NCBI RefSeq assembly: GCF_018619185.1
Contig: NZ_JAAXYC010000014.1
Coordinates: 1 to 56,909, forward strand
Direction: 5' to 3'
Source: Streptomyces sp. McG3
GTDB taxonomy: Bacteria > Actinomycetota > Actinomycetes > Streptomycetales > Streptomycetaceae
DNA length: 56,909 nt
Part shown: positions 33,555 to 44,393 of the stretch, in pieces
How the letters are laid out: the number at the start of each line of letters is the position of its first letter
Numbering within the stretch: position 1 is the first letter of the stretch
The notes under the pieces: generated by a model
Database searches by the model: none
The model's input: only the letters and a program-made list of their open reading frames with translations
Told to the model about the DNA's origin: nothing
Position numbers and translations under genes: made by a program

Positions 33555-35102
33555 ATGCGCGTCGCCCCGCTGTACCTCGCCGGCCTCGGACTGGCCGGTC
33601 TGCTCGCGGGGGCGGTGCCCGCGACCGCCGCCTCCCCGTCGCCCTCCCCCGCGCGCCACCACCTCGACTGGGGCCCCTGCCCGGACCGGTACGAGGAGCT
33701 GAACGCGGCGGGCGCGCAGTGCGCCGACGTCACCGTGCCCCTCGATCACTCCGATCCCGACGGCCGCACGATCCAGGTCGCCATCTCCCGGATCAAGGCC
33801 GCGGACCCCTCCCGGCGTCGCGGCATCCTCCTCTCCAACCCGGGCGGACCGGGCGGGGCCGGACTGGACAACACCCTGCGCCTGCGACCGGCGCTGGGTG
33901 ACGTGGCGGACCGCTACGACCTGATCGGCTTCGATCCCCGCTTCCTCGGCGACTCCACCCCGGTCGGCTGCGCCCCGGCGGCGCCGGCCGTGCCGCCCGG
34001 TCCCGTCACCTCCGCGCGCCAGGACTTCGACAGATCGGTCCGAGCGGCCCGTGACACCGCGCGGCGCTGCGGCCGGTACGGGGACAACACCACGCTGCTC
34101 CCGCACGCCTCCTCGCGCAATGTGGCCCGCGACATGGACGTGATCCGGGCGGCGCTGGGCGAGCGCGGGCTCTCGTACTACGGCGTCTCGTACGGGGCCG
34201 ATCTGGGCGCCGTCTACACCCAGCTGTTCCCGAGGCGGACGGACCGGATGGTGATCGACTCCAGCACCGACCCGACGGCCACCCAGTACGAGCTGTTCCG
34301 GTCGGCCGGGAAGCCGCTCGAAGAGGCCCTGGACGCCTGGGCCGGCTGGACCGCCCGACGCCACGGCGCCTATGCCCTGGGCCGCACGGCCGCCGAGGTG
34401 CGGGCCCGTGTGCAGCGGCTCCTCGACGGGGCGGAGAGACGCCCGGTGCCCGTCGCCGGGGTCCGGCTCGACGCCCCCGTCCTGCGGCTCGTGCTCCGGC
34501 AGCTGATCCAGCACGAGGAGTACGACGCGGCGCTCGCCGGTACGGTACGGGACCTGGTGGACGCGGCCGCCGGGAAGCCGGTCGAGCCCGGCCCCGAACT
34601 GGCCGCGATGCTGGAGATGCTCGCCTCCCCCGAGCTCGCGGACAGCATGCTGGGCGGTGCGGTGTTCATGTGCGGGGACGGCGGCTGGCCGGCCGGCGGA
34701 TGGCCGCCCGACCCGGAGACGTACTGGGAGAACTCCCTGCGCAGCCGGGCCGAGCAGCCCGTCTTTGGCCCGTTCGTGAACGGGATGACGGCCCCTTGCG
34801 CGTTCTGGGAGACGGAACCGGCCGAGCCCGGCACGCCGATCGGCAACGACGTGCCCGTCCTGATGCTCCAGGCCCGCCGCGACAACAACGTGCCGTACGA
34901 GGGGGCGTTGGCCCTGCACCGCAGGCTGACCGGTTCGCGGCTGGTGACGGCGGACATCCGCGCGCACGGCGTCTACGGGCGCGGAACCGACGGGCTGCGG
35001 CCGGTGCCCTGCGCCGACCGGGCCGTCAACGACTATCTGCGCGACGGGACCCTGCCCGCGCACGACCTCACCTGCCGCGCCGCAGGGAGGTCCGAGCGAT
35101 GA
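33555..35102 (+). CDS. Secreted alpha/beta hydrolase, tripeptidyl-aminopeptidase (S33) type
   Basis: A 515-residue exported protein with a Sec signal (APLYLAGLGLAGLLAGAVPATAA, about residues 4-26, shown in brief). The S33/Tap-SlpD pattern is clear: a C-terminal-type lid, the oxyanion strand GILLSNPGGPGGAG, the nucleophile elbow YYGVSYGADLG, the acid in LQARRDNNVPY and the His in RAHGVYG. Several Cys pairs are likely disulfides. The RBS GAGGAG precedes the ATG. The likely role is removal of N-terminal tripeptides outside the cell. It is a single-gene unit 99 bases after the ABC operon. Confidence 0.87.
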   Translation: MRVAPLYLAGLGLAGLLAGAVPATAASPSPSPARHHLDWGPCPDRYEELNAAGAQCADVTVPLDHSDPDGRTIQVAISRIKAADPSRRRGILLSNPGGPGGAGLDNTLRLRPALGDVADRYDLIGFDPRFLGDSTPVGCAPAAPAVPPGPVTSARQDFDRSVRAARDTARRCGRYGDNTTLLPHASSRNVARDMDVIRAALGERGLSYYGVSYGADLGAVYTQLFPRRTDRMVIDSSTDPTATQYELFRSAGKPLEEALDAWAGWTARRHGAYALGRTAAEVRARVQRLLDGAERRPVPVAGVRLDAPVLRLVLRQLIQHEEYDAALAGTVRDLVDAAAGKPVEPGPELAAMLEMLASPELADSMLGGAVFMCGDGGWPAGGWPPDPETYWENSLRSRAEQPVFGPFVNGMTAPCAFWETEPAEPGTPIGNDVPVLMLQARRDNNVPYEGALALHRRLTGSRLVTADIRAHGVYGRGTDGLRPVPCADRAVNDYLRDGTLPAHDLTCRAAGRSER

Positions 35103-35135
35103 TCAGCGGGCGTCCGGGGGCGCGGGGCCTTCGGC

Positions 35136-35852
35136 TCAGCGGGGGCCGACGGTGAACGGCAGGGCGCCGAGCTCGCCGCTCGTCGCGCGGCGCAGGGCGA
35201 TCGAGCCGTACGGGGTCCGCAGCCGGAGCCAGCTGCCCGAGGACAGCAGCGACACCGGGAACCGCGGGTCGGCCCGGAGGAAGCCGAGGGACTGGGCCGC
35301 GTGGACGGCCCGGAGCGGAAGATCCGTGGTCCCGACCGGCCGGGACCAGATCTCCCGGCCGATACGGTCCCGCTCCGCACGGGTGCGCCGTTCCTCGGGC
35401 AGGGCCTCGTCCCGGGTGCGGAATTCGGTGACGGCTCCGTCCAGCGCGGCGCGCAGGGCGTCAGGCCCCGGTAGTCCCGGCTGCTCCCGCCAGGGCCCCC
35501 GGGGCGGCAGGACACCGGTCCAGGGCGGCCCGGTGACCGGGGCGGGCAGCGCACCGGCGCCCGGCTCAGGGGCACCCGCGGGGTCGCCGGGGGCGGGCAC
35601 GTCGAGGGTTTCCAGCAGCTCCCCGGCCGACACCGTGACGTCGAGCGTCTCGGGGCGGGCCAGGCGGGCGGCGCGGACGGCGAGGACCTCGAAGGAGGGC
35701 GGACGGCCGAACACGGCCAGTGCGTCGCCGCCGCCCGCCTGCAACCGGACCGCGGCGGCCCGGTCGTAGTGGAGCAGCCGGCCGAGGAAGGCGGCGAGAT
35801 CCGCCGCCTCCCTCGCGTCGGCGAACCGCAGCGACTGCACGGGCACGGTCAT
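35136..35852 (-). CDS. Conserved hypothetical protein
   Basis: A 238-residue soluble protein of unknown function. It begins MTVPVQSLRFADAREAADLA, has a Pro/Gly-rich middle (about 85-125) and a C-terminal beta-rich part (PYGSIALRRATSGELGALPF). No signal peptide, membrane helix or cysteine motif is evident. Its ATG overlaps the thioesterase stop (ATGA), so it is the last gene of the ettA-thioesterase unit. I believe this arrangement recurs in Streptomyces, but cannot verify that here. Confidence 0.75.
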   Translation of the reverse strand: MTVPVQSLRFADAREAADLAAFLGRLLHYDRAAAVRLQAGGGDALAVFGRPPSFEVLAVRAARLARPETLDVTVSAGELLETLDVPAPGDPAGAPEPGAGALPAPVTGPPWTGVLPPRGPWREQPGLPGPDALRAALDGAVTEFRTRDEALPEERRTRAERDRIGREIWSRPVGTTDLPLRAVHAAQSLGFLRADPRFPVSLLSSGSWLRLRTPYGSIALRRATSGELGALPFTVGPR

Positions 35853-36271
35853 GCCGCGGCGGGCTCCTCTGCCAGGTACTGCTGGAGGAAGAGCTTCTCC
35901 TCGGCGGAGATCCGCCGGGGCCGCTCCGCCGCCAGGTCGTACGGCACGACGACGGTCGAGGCGCGTACGTACACCTGGTCGGCGTCCTTGATCTCATAGG
36001 CGATCGTCAGGGACGCGGCACCGATCTTCGTGACCCACGACTCGACGGTCACCGGCTCGTGCCGGTGGACCAGCGGCCGCACGTAGTCGATCTCGTGACG
36101 GGCCACGACGGACCCGCCCGAGAACGACGGCGAGCCGTCCCCGGGCGCCAGCCGGAACATGAAGTCGATGCGCGCCTCCTCCAGGTAGCGGAGGAAGACC
36201 ACGTTGTTGACGTGGCCGAAGGCATCCATGTCCGACCAGCGCAGGGGGCAGCTGTAGAGGTGACGAGCCAA
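35849..36271 (-). CDS. Acyl-CoA thioesterase (4HBT hot-dog fold)
   Basis: A 140-residue hot-dog protein beginning LARHLYSCPLRWSDMDAFGH; the catalytic-type motif WSDMDAFGHVNNVVFLRYLE and the following EIDYVRPLVHRHEPVTVESW are typical of 4-hydroxybenzoyl-CoA/acyl-CoA thioesterases. The TTG start is chosen because it lies five bases after the ettA stop, has a GAGG about 8 bases upstream, and gives the normal family length; no ATG or GTG is suitably placed. It would hydrolyse acyl-CoA in the cytoplasm; the acyl group is unknown. Confidence 0.85.
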   Translation of the reverse strand: MARHLYSCPLRWSDMDAFGHVNNVVFLRYLEEARIDFMFRLAPGDGSPSFSGGSVVARHEIDYVRPLVHRHEPVTVESWVTKIGAASLTIAYEIKDADQVYVRASTVVVPYDLAAERPRRISAEEKLFLQQYLAEEPAAA

Positions 36272-36276
36272 GACGA

Positions 36277-37941
<1,665 letters not shown>

Positions 37942-38003
37942 GAGAAACCGTCCGGCAGCAATAGAGGTGTGGGCAGATACACCCCATCTTGCCTGACAGC
38001 CCT

Positions 38004-38027
38004 CCCCGGACGGAAACCCGTCCGGGG
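38004..38027 (-). terminator. Hairpin terminator after the thioester surface protein gene
   Basis: A 10-bp perfect stem CCCCGGACGG/CCGTCCGGGG with a four-base loop lies 40 bases downstream of the surface protein stop and upstream of the ettA start. Confidence 0.75.
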
Positions 38028-38066
38028 ACCGACACGGGAGCGACGTCACTTCCCGCGTGCGATTGG

Positions 38067-39554
38067 TCACTCACCGTCGGAGTGCGGTGCCTTCCGGCGG
38101 AGGAGGAAGACGGCGCCGCCGCCCACGACGAGCAGTCCGATGGCGACCGCGGCGAGCATCGGGGTGGCGCTGGAGCCACCGGTCTCGGCGAGGTCGCCCG
38201 CCGGCCCCGAGGTGGCGGAGCCGGTCGTGGCCGGGACGGACTGCTGGGCGCTCCGCGTGCCGATGTCGTTGCCCGCGTCGCCCGCGCCCTCGCGGTCCAG
38301 GACACTGCCGCTGGTGGCGCAGTCCAGCACCCCGGTGAAGGTCCTGGCGAACCCGCCGGGCCCGGTGATGGTGAAGTCGTACGCCTGGTCCTCGGCGACG
38401 GGGACCGTCACCGTGCGGGTGGCCCCGGCGGCGATGGTGTGCTCGGTTCCGGCCAGCTCGAAGGTGAAGGGCAGGTCGCCCCGGTTGGCGGCCGTGATGT
38501 CGACACCGCCCTCGGCGCAGTTCTTCCGCGCGGTCAGTGCGGGGGCGGCACCCTTCTCGGCCCAGGTGGCGCCGGCCCGCGCGGAGACCGTGGACTCGCT
38601 GGAGCCGGCCAGGATCTGGGTCTGGGTGCGGCCGGTCCCGACGAGGGCCCGGCCGACCGGCACGGAGGTGGTTGCCTGGACGGTCAGGGAGGCGGTGCCG
38701 TCGGCGGTGTCCTTCGGCACGGCGAAGTAGAGCCGGTCCCCGTCCGCCGCGGCGGTGACGGGGGCGCCCTTCTCGTCCGTGACCGCGATGCCGCTGACCG
38801 CCGCGTCCACCGGGGGCGACACCGAGACCTGGTCCGCGGCGGTGCGGACGGTCACGGGGCCGAGCCGCTCACCGGCCCGGCCGGAGACGGCGGCCGGCTC
38901 CAGGGTGAGCGAGGCCCGGGGCTCCTTCGTCTCGCGCGCGTTGCGGTGCAGCCAGTCGGCGAGCTTCTCCGCCTGCTTGTCCGAGGCCGTGACATCGGCG
39001 TCGTCCGAGTAGCGCCAGATGGCGACCTGGGTCCCCGCCGCGGCGGTCCGCTCGGTCAGCGGGCCGGTGCCGGCCGCGTCGGCGAGCGCGGCCAGGTCGT
39101 CGACCTGGGGGTAGGAGTGCTGGAGGATCCAGCGGATCTTCCCCGCGTTCCGGTTGGTGCTCAGCGAGGTCTCGGCCCAGGGGGTCTCCAGGTACCTCGC
39201 CTGGTCCTGGGTGGGGTTGTGGAGGTCGATGCAGTAGGTCTTGAGCTTGCCGCCGCCGTCCACGGTCATCTCGAACAGTCCGGCGGGCAGCACCTGGGTC
39301 CGGTCGGGTGCGCCGCCCTCCCCCGCGACGCGGAGCACGGCGCTGTCGAAGGTCTTCAGCCCGTCGAGCACCGCGGCCGCGCCGCCGTGGTGCCGGCCCG
39401 GGTCGTCGGCCGCCGCCGGTCCGGCGCCGACGAGTGCGGCAGCCGCGACGAGACCGGAGAGCAGCAGCGCGGCGACCGGGCGGCGGATGCCGCGGCCGGG
39501 AGGCGCCCCTGTCGTGCCGGACGACGCAGCGGACGCTGAAGACGCAGAAAACAC
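38067..39554 (-). CDS. Thioester-domain surface protein with LAETG sorting signal
   Basis: A 495-residue exported protein. GTG 39554 has GGAGGGG upstream and is followed by a signal peptide with helix PVAALLLSGLVAAAALVGAG and cut near AAAD. Residues about 60-230 are a thioester (TIE) domain: Cys108 in KTYCIDLHNPT and Gln176 in AGTQVAIWRYSDD are the residues expected to form an internal Cys-Gln thioester that can bond covalently to a host or surface amine. Beta-sandwich repeats follow. The C-terminus has LAETG at about 455-459, a membrane helix and RRK, the class E sortase signal of Streptomyces, so it should be attached to the cell wall. It is a single-gene unit with its own terminator. Confidence 0.9.
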   Translation of the reverse strand: MFSASSASAASSGTTGAPPGRGIRRPVAALLLSGLVAAAALVGAGPAAADDPGRHHGGAAAVLDGLKTFDSAVLRVAGEGGAPDRTQVLPAGLFEMTVDGGGKLKTYCIDLHNPTQDQARYLETPWAETSLSTNRNAGKIRWILQHSYPQVDDLAALADAAGTGPLTERTAAAGTQVAIWRYSDDADVTASDKQAEKLADWLHRNARETKEPRASLTLEPAAVSGRAGERLGPVTVRTAADQVSVSPPVDAAVSGIAVTDEKGAPVTAAADGDRLYFAVPKDTADGTASLTVQATTSVPVGRALVGTGRTQTQILAGSSESTVSARAGATWAEKGAAPALTARKNCAEGGVDITAANRGDLPFTFELAGTEHTIAAGATRTVTVPVAEDQAYDFTITGPGGFARTFTGVLDCATSGSVLDREGAGDAGNDIGTRSAQQSVPATTGSATSGPAGDLAETGGSSATPMLAAVAIGLLVVGGGAVFLLRRKAPHSDGE

Positions 39555-39658
39555 AGAATTCCCCTCCGGGCGAGGCCCTCGCGCATGGTGCGCGTGTGGG
39601 GAATGCCTCGCCAGCAGACCCAAGTGACCCGTGAGCACTGGGAATCCTAAAGAACGGG

Positions 39659-39687
39659 GCAAGGGCAGTCCCCCGTACTGCCCTTGC
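39659..39687 (-). terminator. Hairpin downstream of ssbB
   Basis: GCAAGGGCAGT (39659-39669) pairs with ACTGCCCTTGC (39677-39687) over a 7-base loop. It lies 67 bases after the ssbB stop; on the minus strand it is followed by a short pyrimidine-rich stretch ending CTTT. Confidence 0.7.
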
Positions 39688-39693
39688 ACAACC

Positions 39694-39708
39694 ATTCCGA
39701 ATCGGAAT
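39694..39708. promoter_or_regulatory. Perfect 15-bp palindrome in ssbB 3' region
   Basis: ATTCCGAATCGGAAT, 7-1-7 inverted repeat, AT-richer than its surroundings. It lies between the ssbB stop and its hairpin terminator, and about 140 bases upstream of the surface-protein start. It could be an operator for the latter or part of the ssbB 3' end. Confidence 0.5.
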
Positions 39709-39753
39709 CGTTATCGCGCGACGGCCGGCAGCGCTTGTCGGCGATCGGCCTTT

Positions 39754-40215
39754 TCAGGACACCGCGGCCATTGCGTCGACGTGTTCCCGCTGTTTCGGCG
39801 ACTCCCGCGCATCGCCGTCCGTGACACTTTCCGGACGCTCCGTCAGAACAGGTTCCGCTCGGGCCGCTCGACGGAAGGCGGCCGTTCCCCGGCTCAGGTC
39901 GTGGCCGACCGCGACGGCCTCGACATCGACAAACGTCCTTCGCTGACCGGCTTGTTCCTCCTCACGGACCTTCAACCGGCCGTGCACGACAAGGGGTTCG
40001 CCGACCGAAACGGAACCGGCCAGATTCGCGGCGAGCGTCCGCCAGGACCAGACGGTGTAGAAGCTGGTGCGGCCGTCGGCCCAGAGCTGTTTCTCACGGT
40101 CCCAGCGCCGCGGAGTCACGGCGAAACGGAATCGCGCCATTCCACCGGTGGCCGTCTCGCGGAACTCGACCGCCGTCGCGGCGTTACCCACCAGTGTCAC
40201 CAAGGTCTCGTTCAT
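39754..40215 (-). CDS. ssbB: Single-stranded DNA-binding protein SsbB
   Basis: A 153-residue protein with an OB fold: MNETLVTLVGNAATAVEFRE, ARFRFAVTPRRWDREKQLW, TSFYTVWSWRTLAANLAGSV and GEPLVVHGRLKVREEE. It lacks the acidic DDxxPF tip used by housekeeping SsbA to recruit partners, ending instead AMAAVS. That is the hallmark of the streptomycete SsbB paralogue, which in S. coelicolor is needed for chromosome segregation during sporulation. The start ATG has GGGCGGGAA immediately upstream. It follows dynA-dynB with a 134-base gap. Confidence 0.9.
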   Translation of the reverse strand: MNETLVTLVGNAATAVEFRETATGGMARFRFAVTPRRWDREKQLWADGRTSFYTVWSWRTLAANLAGSVSVGEPLVVHGRLKVREEEQAGQRRTFVDVEAVAVGHDLSRGTAAFRRAARAEPVLTERPESVTDGDARESPKQREHVDAMAAVS

Positions 40216-40244
40216 TTCCCGCCCCGCTTTCCTTGTCGTACCGG

Positions 40245-40280
40245 ATCGCACCGCTCGTACCGCATCGCACCGCTCGTACC
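40245..40280. repeat. 19-bp tandem duplication in ssbB leader
   Basis: ATCGCACCGCTCGTACCGC (40245-40263) is followed at once by a second copy of its first 17 bases (40264-40280). It lies 30-65 bases upstream of the ssbB start on the transcribed side, in the dynB-ssbB gap. Confidence 0.8.
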
Positions 40281-40349
40281 TCCGCGGGCGCCGGTGGGGT
40301 GCGGACTCCATGGTGGACGCCGGGCGGGAATCACGTCGGGGCCTGTGGA

Positions 40350-42269
40350 CTACCGGCCGGTTGTGGAGAACTCCGTCACCGCCACGTACCGTTCGCGCAC
40401 TTCCCGGTAGCGCACCAGCTCGGCGGCGACCGGATCCAGCACCCGGGCCCGGCCGCATCCGGCGGCCGCCTCGCGCAGCCGCCGTTCGGCGTCCTGCCCG
40501 TACCGCCTGGCCGGTCCCCGGATGGCCGCGGCGCAGGACCACTCCACGAGCGGGCCGCCGACGACTCCGGCCAGCATGATGAGCGCGGGCGTGACGAGCC
40601 CCGGCTCCAGGACGCCGATGATCTGGCCGACCAGCCACAGGCCGCCGAAGATCTGGAGGAGCGTCATCGACACCTGGGCCAGCACCGCGGCGGGCCACCA
40701 CTTCGGCCGGGGCGGCTTGACCGGACGGCCGCCGAGCGGGGTTCCGGCGATCGCCCCCTGTCCCGCCCCCGTTCCGCCGCCCCGCTTGGACGCGCCGGCG
40801 GTCCCGGCCTTGACCGCGAGTTCGTCCAGCGCCTCGGACAGCCCCTTCGCCCCGTTGAACGCGGCCTCGCGCACCGCCTGCGCCCAGGGTCCCGGCAGCC
40901 CGTCGGCGGCGTCGTCCGCGACGATCCGCACCGCCTGCTCGACCCGCTGCCGGGCCGTCGGTTCCTCCTCGGGCGGGGTCAGCGCCTGGCCCATCCGGTC
41001 CAGGCTGCCGGGCAGGCCCCGGTTCTCGTACCAGCGCCAGAGCCGCAGCCACGGCGTCCCGCAGGCCCGCCCGGCGTTCCTGCGCCACTCCCGCTCGGCG
41101 GCCTCTCCGGCGGCCGCCGCGCCGACGGCCTCGGCCAGCCGGTCGGTGAACTCGTCGCGGGCCAGCTCGCCGAGTCCGGGCCGGCCCTCGGCCACGTAGA
41201 CCGGGCGCAGCCGGGCCGCCGCCGCGTCGACGTCGGCGGAGAGGCGGCGGGTGGCGGCCGTGCGGTCCTGGACGAACCGGCCGACCATCTCGCGGAGTTC
41301 GGGCACTCCGTCGCCGGTGAGCGCGGACAGGGACATGACGGTGGCACCGGGTTCGCCGTGCTCGCCGAGCGCGATGCCGTCCTCGTCGAGGAGGCGGCGC
41401 AGGTCGTCGAGGACGAGGTCGGCCGCCTCGCCCGGCAGCCGGTCGGTCTGGTTGAGGACGACGAAGGTGACCTCGGCGTGCCCGGCGAGCGGGCGCAGAT
41501 AGCGCTCGTGGAGGGCGGCGTCGGCGTACTTCTCCGGGTCGACGACCCAGATCACCGCGTCGACCAGGGCCAGCACCCGGTCCACCTGGTCGCGGTGCTC
41601 GGTGGCCGCCGAGTCGTGGTCGGGCAGGTCGACCAGGACGAGTCCCTGGAGCGCCTCGTCGAAGGCGGCGGGACCGGGGTGGGGCCTGCGCCGCAGCCGG
41701 CCGGGGACGGCGAGGCGGTCCAGCAGTCCGGCGGCCCCGTCGGTCCAGCTGCACGCGATGGGCTGGGAGGTGGTGGGCCGGCGCAGCCCGGTGTCGGAGA
41801 TCGGGGCTCCGGCGAGCGCGTTGAACAGGGTCGACTTCCCGCTGCCGGTGGCTCCCGCGACGGCGATGACCGTGTGCCGCGAGGAGAGCCGCTGCCGGGC
41901 GGCGGCCTCGTCCAGCACGCGTCCCGCCTCGGCGAGGGTGTCCCGGTCGAGCCGGGCGCGGGAGAGCCCGACGAGCTCGCGCAGGGCGTCGAGCCGGGGC
42001 GGCAGCGGCCCGCCGGAGGGGACGTACGCCTCGACCTGCGGCTCCACGTCGTCCTCGGCGGGTGCCCGGGGGGCGGCTTCCCCGGCCTCACGGGCCTCGG
42101 CCGCCGCGGCACGCCGGGCGATGAGCCCGTCGTCCCAGCGCCCGCCCCCGCTCCGGCCCGCCACCTCCCCGTCCGGCTTCGCACCGCCGCCACCGTTGCC
42201 GACACCGCCACCGTCACTGCCGCTGCTGCCGTTGCCGTTGCTGTTGTCCTGGTCCGTGACGGCGGTCAT
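40350..42269 (-). CDS. dynB: Dynamin-like GTPase DynB (membrane-anchored)
   Basis: A 639-residue GTPase. An Asn/Gly/Ser-rich disordered N-terminus (about 1-45) precedes a dynamin-like GTPase domain: P-loop GATGSGKST at 139-147, switch [10 protein letters not shown]3 DLPDHDS, and NQTDRL as the G4 motif. Near the C-terminus two adjacent hydrophobic segments (about 526-551 and 558-577) form a membrane hairpin, which fits DynB, the membrane partner of DynA in Streptomyces sporulation septa. ATG 42269 overlaps the dynA stop as ATGA and has AAGGAG upstream. Confidence 0.85.
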   Translation of the reverse strand: MTAVTDQDNSNGNGSSGSDGGGVGNGGGGAKPDGEVAGRSGGGRWDDGLIARRAAAAEAREAGEAAPRAPAEDDVEPQVEAYVPSGGPLPPRLDALRELVGLSRARLDRDTLAEAGRVLDEAAARQRLSSRHTVIAVAGATGSGKSTLFNALAGAPISDTGLRRPTTSQPIACSWTDGAAGLLDRLAVPGRLRRRPHPGPAAFDEALQGLVLVDLPDHDSAATEHRDQVDRVLALVDAVIWVVDPEKYADAALHERYLRPLAGHAEVTFVVLNQTDRLPGEAADLVLDDLRRLLDEDGIALGEHGEPGATVMSLSALTGDGVPELREMVGRFVQDRTAATRRLSADVDAAAARLRPVYVAEGRPGLGELARDEFTDRLAEAVGAAAAGEAAEREWRRNAGRACGTPWLRLWRWYENRGLPGSLDRMGQALTPPEEEPTARQRVEQAVRIVADDAADGLPGPWAQAVREAAFNGAKGLSEALDELAVKAGTAGASKRGGGTGAGQGAIAGTPLGGRPVKPPRPKWWPAAVLAQVSMTLLQIFGGLWLVGQIIGVLEPGLVTPALIMLAGVVGGPLVEWSCAAAIRGPARRYGQDAERRLREAAAGCGRARVLDPVAAELVRYREVRERYVAVTEFSTTGR

Positions 42270-43909
42270 CGCTGCCACCTCTCCTTCTGCAGTACGGAAA
42301 GCGCGGCGATCAGTTCGGCCTGGGGTTCGGGGGCGACGTCGAGCGCGTCGAGCGGGGCGAGGCGGCGGTCGCGTTCGCCGCCGAGTACCTGGTCGAGGTA
42401 GGTCGTCAGCAGCTCACCGCCCTTGTCGCGGAGGCGCAGCGCGCCCTGGGCACCGATGCGTTCGGCGAGCTGCTCCCCCGCCGCCCGGGCGCGCCGCCCG
42501 CCGAGGAGGGCGGCCGCGAGCAGTGCGGCGACGGTCTCGGGGGCGGGTGCCACATTGCGTTCGAGCTGGCGCACCTCCTCCTCGGCCAGTTCCTCCAGGA
42601 CCCGCCGCCACCGGCGTACGGCGACGGAGATCCGGCCCTCGATGTCCTCGGCGGGCCCCCAGCCGCCGGCCTCCCGTCCGGCGTCCTCGAACCGGAACAG
42701 ACCCCCGGCGGGCTCGCGGCGCCACTGGGTGCGGATCTGTTCGTCGGCGGCGGAGACCGAGCACTGGAGCAGGGCCACCAGGCTGTCGACGAGGGCTTCG
42801 AGGAGCTCCTCGGGCGAGCTGTAGAGCGGGTAGCCGCGCCACCGGGTCCGCGCGTCCCCGGAGAGCACGGCACCGCTCTGGAGGCGGCGCCGGATCCGGG
42901 CGGCCTCCTTGCCGTACGCGTCCTGGACCACCCCGGTCAGCCGTACGGAGGCGGCGTACTGGGCGGCGACGGCGGAGGCCAGTGAGGGCATCCGCACGTT
43001 GAGCGACTCGATGACGCCGGACGCGGTGCGCCCCACCGCCTGCTGCCGGGCGGCGGGGTCCTGGGCCCGGTGGGCGAGCCAGGCGCGCAGCGGGGCGACG
43101 GCGGTGGTGGGGAGCAGTCCGCTGCCGCCGCCCGCGGACTCGGGCAGCTCCGGGATGGTGAACCGGGGTACGTCCCCGAGTCCGGCCCGGGTCAGCAGCG
43201 CCGCGTACTGCCGGGACACCTCGGCGATCACCTGGTGGGGCACCCGGTCGAGGACGGTGACGAGGGCCGCGTCGTACTCCTTCGCGGTACGCAGCAGGTG
43301 CCAGGGCACGGCGTCGGCGTAGCGCGAGGCGGTGGTGACCATCACCCAGACGTCGGCGGCGCAGATGAGTTCGGCGGCGAGGACCCGGTTGCGTACGACG
43401 AGCGAGTCGATGTCGGGGGCGTCCAGGAGGGCGAGTCCGCGGGGCAGGCTCAGAGCGGTCTCCACCCGCAGTGCGGTCTCCCCGTCCTCGCCCCGGGCCG
43501 CGAGGTCGTCCAGCCCGTCCGGGTCGGGCGTCTGACCCGGCGGCAGCCAGATCCGGGTCAGCTGGGGCAGGACCCGCACCCCGGCGAACCAGTGGTGGTC
43601 GTCCGGGTGACAGACCAGCACCGGGGTCCGCGTGGTGGGCCGCAGTACCCCGGCCTCGCTGAGCCGGCATCCCACCAGCGAGTTGACCAGGGTGGACTTC
43701 CCGGCCCCGGTGGATCCGCCGATCACGACGAGCAGCGGCGCCTCGGGGTCCTTGAGGCGTGGCAGGAGGTAGTCGTCGAGCTGGGCGAGGAGTTCGACCC
43801 TGGTCTGCCGGGCGCGTTCGGCCCCCGGCAGGGGCAGTGGAAGACGCACGGCGGCGACACGGTCGCGCAGGGCGGAAAGTGCGTCGATGAGCTGAGGCCG
43901 TACGTCCAT
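42266..43909 (-). CDS. dynA: Dynamin-like GTPase DynA
   Basis: A 547-residue soluble GTPase. P-loop [10 protein letters not shown] is at 64-73, then [17 protein letters not shown]3 LLDAPDIDS and a helical C-terminal region without membrane segments. Coupled directly to dynB. In S. venezuelae DynA and DynB form a complex that stabilises FtsZ ladders during sporulation septation; assignment follows from pairing, domain layout and the neighbouring ssbB. ATG 43909 lacks a strong ribosome-binding site; GTG codons just upstream are alternatives. An AT-rich patch (about 43934-43960) upstream is the likely promoter. Confidence 0.83.
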   Translation of the reverse strand: MDVRPQLIDALSALRDRVAAVRLPLPLPGAERARQTRVELLAQLDDYLLPRLKDPEAPLLVVIGGSTGAGKSTLVNSLVGCRLSEAGVLRPTTRTPVLVCHPDDHHWFAGVRVLPQLTRIWLPPGQTPDPDGLDDLAARGEDGETALRVETALSLPRGLALLDAPDIDSLVVRNRVLAAELICAADVWVMVTTASRYADAVPWHLLRTAKEYDAALVTVLDRVPHQVIAEVSRQYAALLTRAGLGDVPRFTIPELPESAGGGSGLLPTTAVAPLRAWLAHRAQDPAARQQAVGRTASGVIESLNVRMPSLASAVAAQYAASVRLTGVVQDAYGKEAARIRRRLQSGAVLSGDARTRWRGYPLYSSPEELLEALVDSLVALLQCSVSAADEQIRTQWRREPAGGLFRFEDAGREAGGWGPAEDIEGRISVAVRRWRRVLEELAEEEVRQLERNVAPAPETVAALLAAALLGGRRARAAGEQLAERIGAQGALRLRDKGGELLTTYLDQVLGGERDRRLAPLDALDVAPEPQAELIAALSVLQKERWQR

Positions 43910-44215
43910 GGTCACCACATGCGAAGAATGCCCAATTTTAGATACTTTTTGAAGCGTATAGCCCTCTCTGCGCGGCGGTTCCACCCTCTGGACAGAGTCA
44001 GGACAGAGGGGACGAGTGGGGCGGGGGCATAACGAGTGCACAACACCCGGCGCGAGGGGAGCGAAAACCGATGCAGGAATCGCACCTACCTGCGATTATC
44101 GGTTCGCTTCACCGAACCTCCACATCGTGCCACGCAGGTGAAGCAACCGGGTCCAGGGGATCGGAGCCCTATCCTTGTCCCGGCACGGCCACGGAACCAC
44201 CGATCAGGACTCCCG
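43910..44215. promoter_or_regulatory. Divergent region, dynA / tRNA-Arg
   Basis: No gene is supported in these 306 bases. The stretch 43934-43960 is strikingly AT-rich for this genome and, read towards dynA, contains TATCTA-like -10 candidates. An inverted repeat GGTTCG-CTTCAC-CGAACC lies at 44101-44118. TATCCT at 44170-44175 is a plausible -10 for the tRNA, 41 bases before its first base. Confidence 0.45.
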
Positions 44216-44288
44216 GCCCCCGTAGCTCAGTGGATAGAGCAGGCGCCTTCTAAGCGCTTGGCCGCAGGTTCGAGTCCTGCCGGGGGCA
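44216..44288 (+). tRNA. tRNA-Arg (anticodon TCT)
   Basis: A 73-base cloverleaf can be drawn: acceptor GCCCCCG/CGGGGGC plus discriminator A, D-stem GCTC/GAGC, anticodon stem GGCGC/GCGCT with loop CTTCTAA giving anticodon TCT, and T-stem GCAGG/CCTGC with loop TTCGAGT. The 3' CCA is not encoded. It reads AGA (and by wobble AGG), rare codons in this GC-rich genome. It is a single tRNA, not in a cluster. Confidence 0.95.
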
Positions 44289-44307
44289 CACCGACCGCAC
44301 CACCGAG

Positions 44308-44334
44308 AGGCCCTCCGCACCGGAGGGCCTTTCG
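44308..44334 (+). terminator. tRNA-Arg terminator
   Basis: AGGCCCTCCG (44308-44317) pairs with CGGAGGGCCT (44321-44330) over a CAC loop, followed by TTCG, a classic intrinsic terminator 20 bases after the tRNA. Confidence 0.85.
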
Positions 44335-44393
44335 TCGGTCAGGGGGACGCTAGCGAGCGCGGCGTCATGGCGGCGTAAGCGGCGCCCCGCCCC

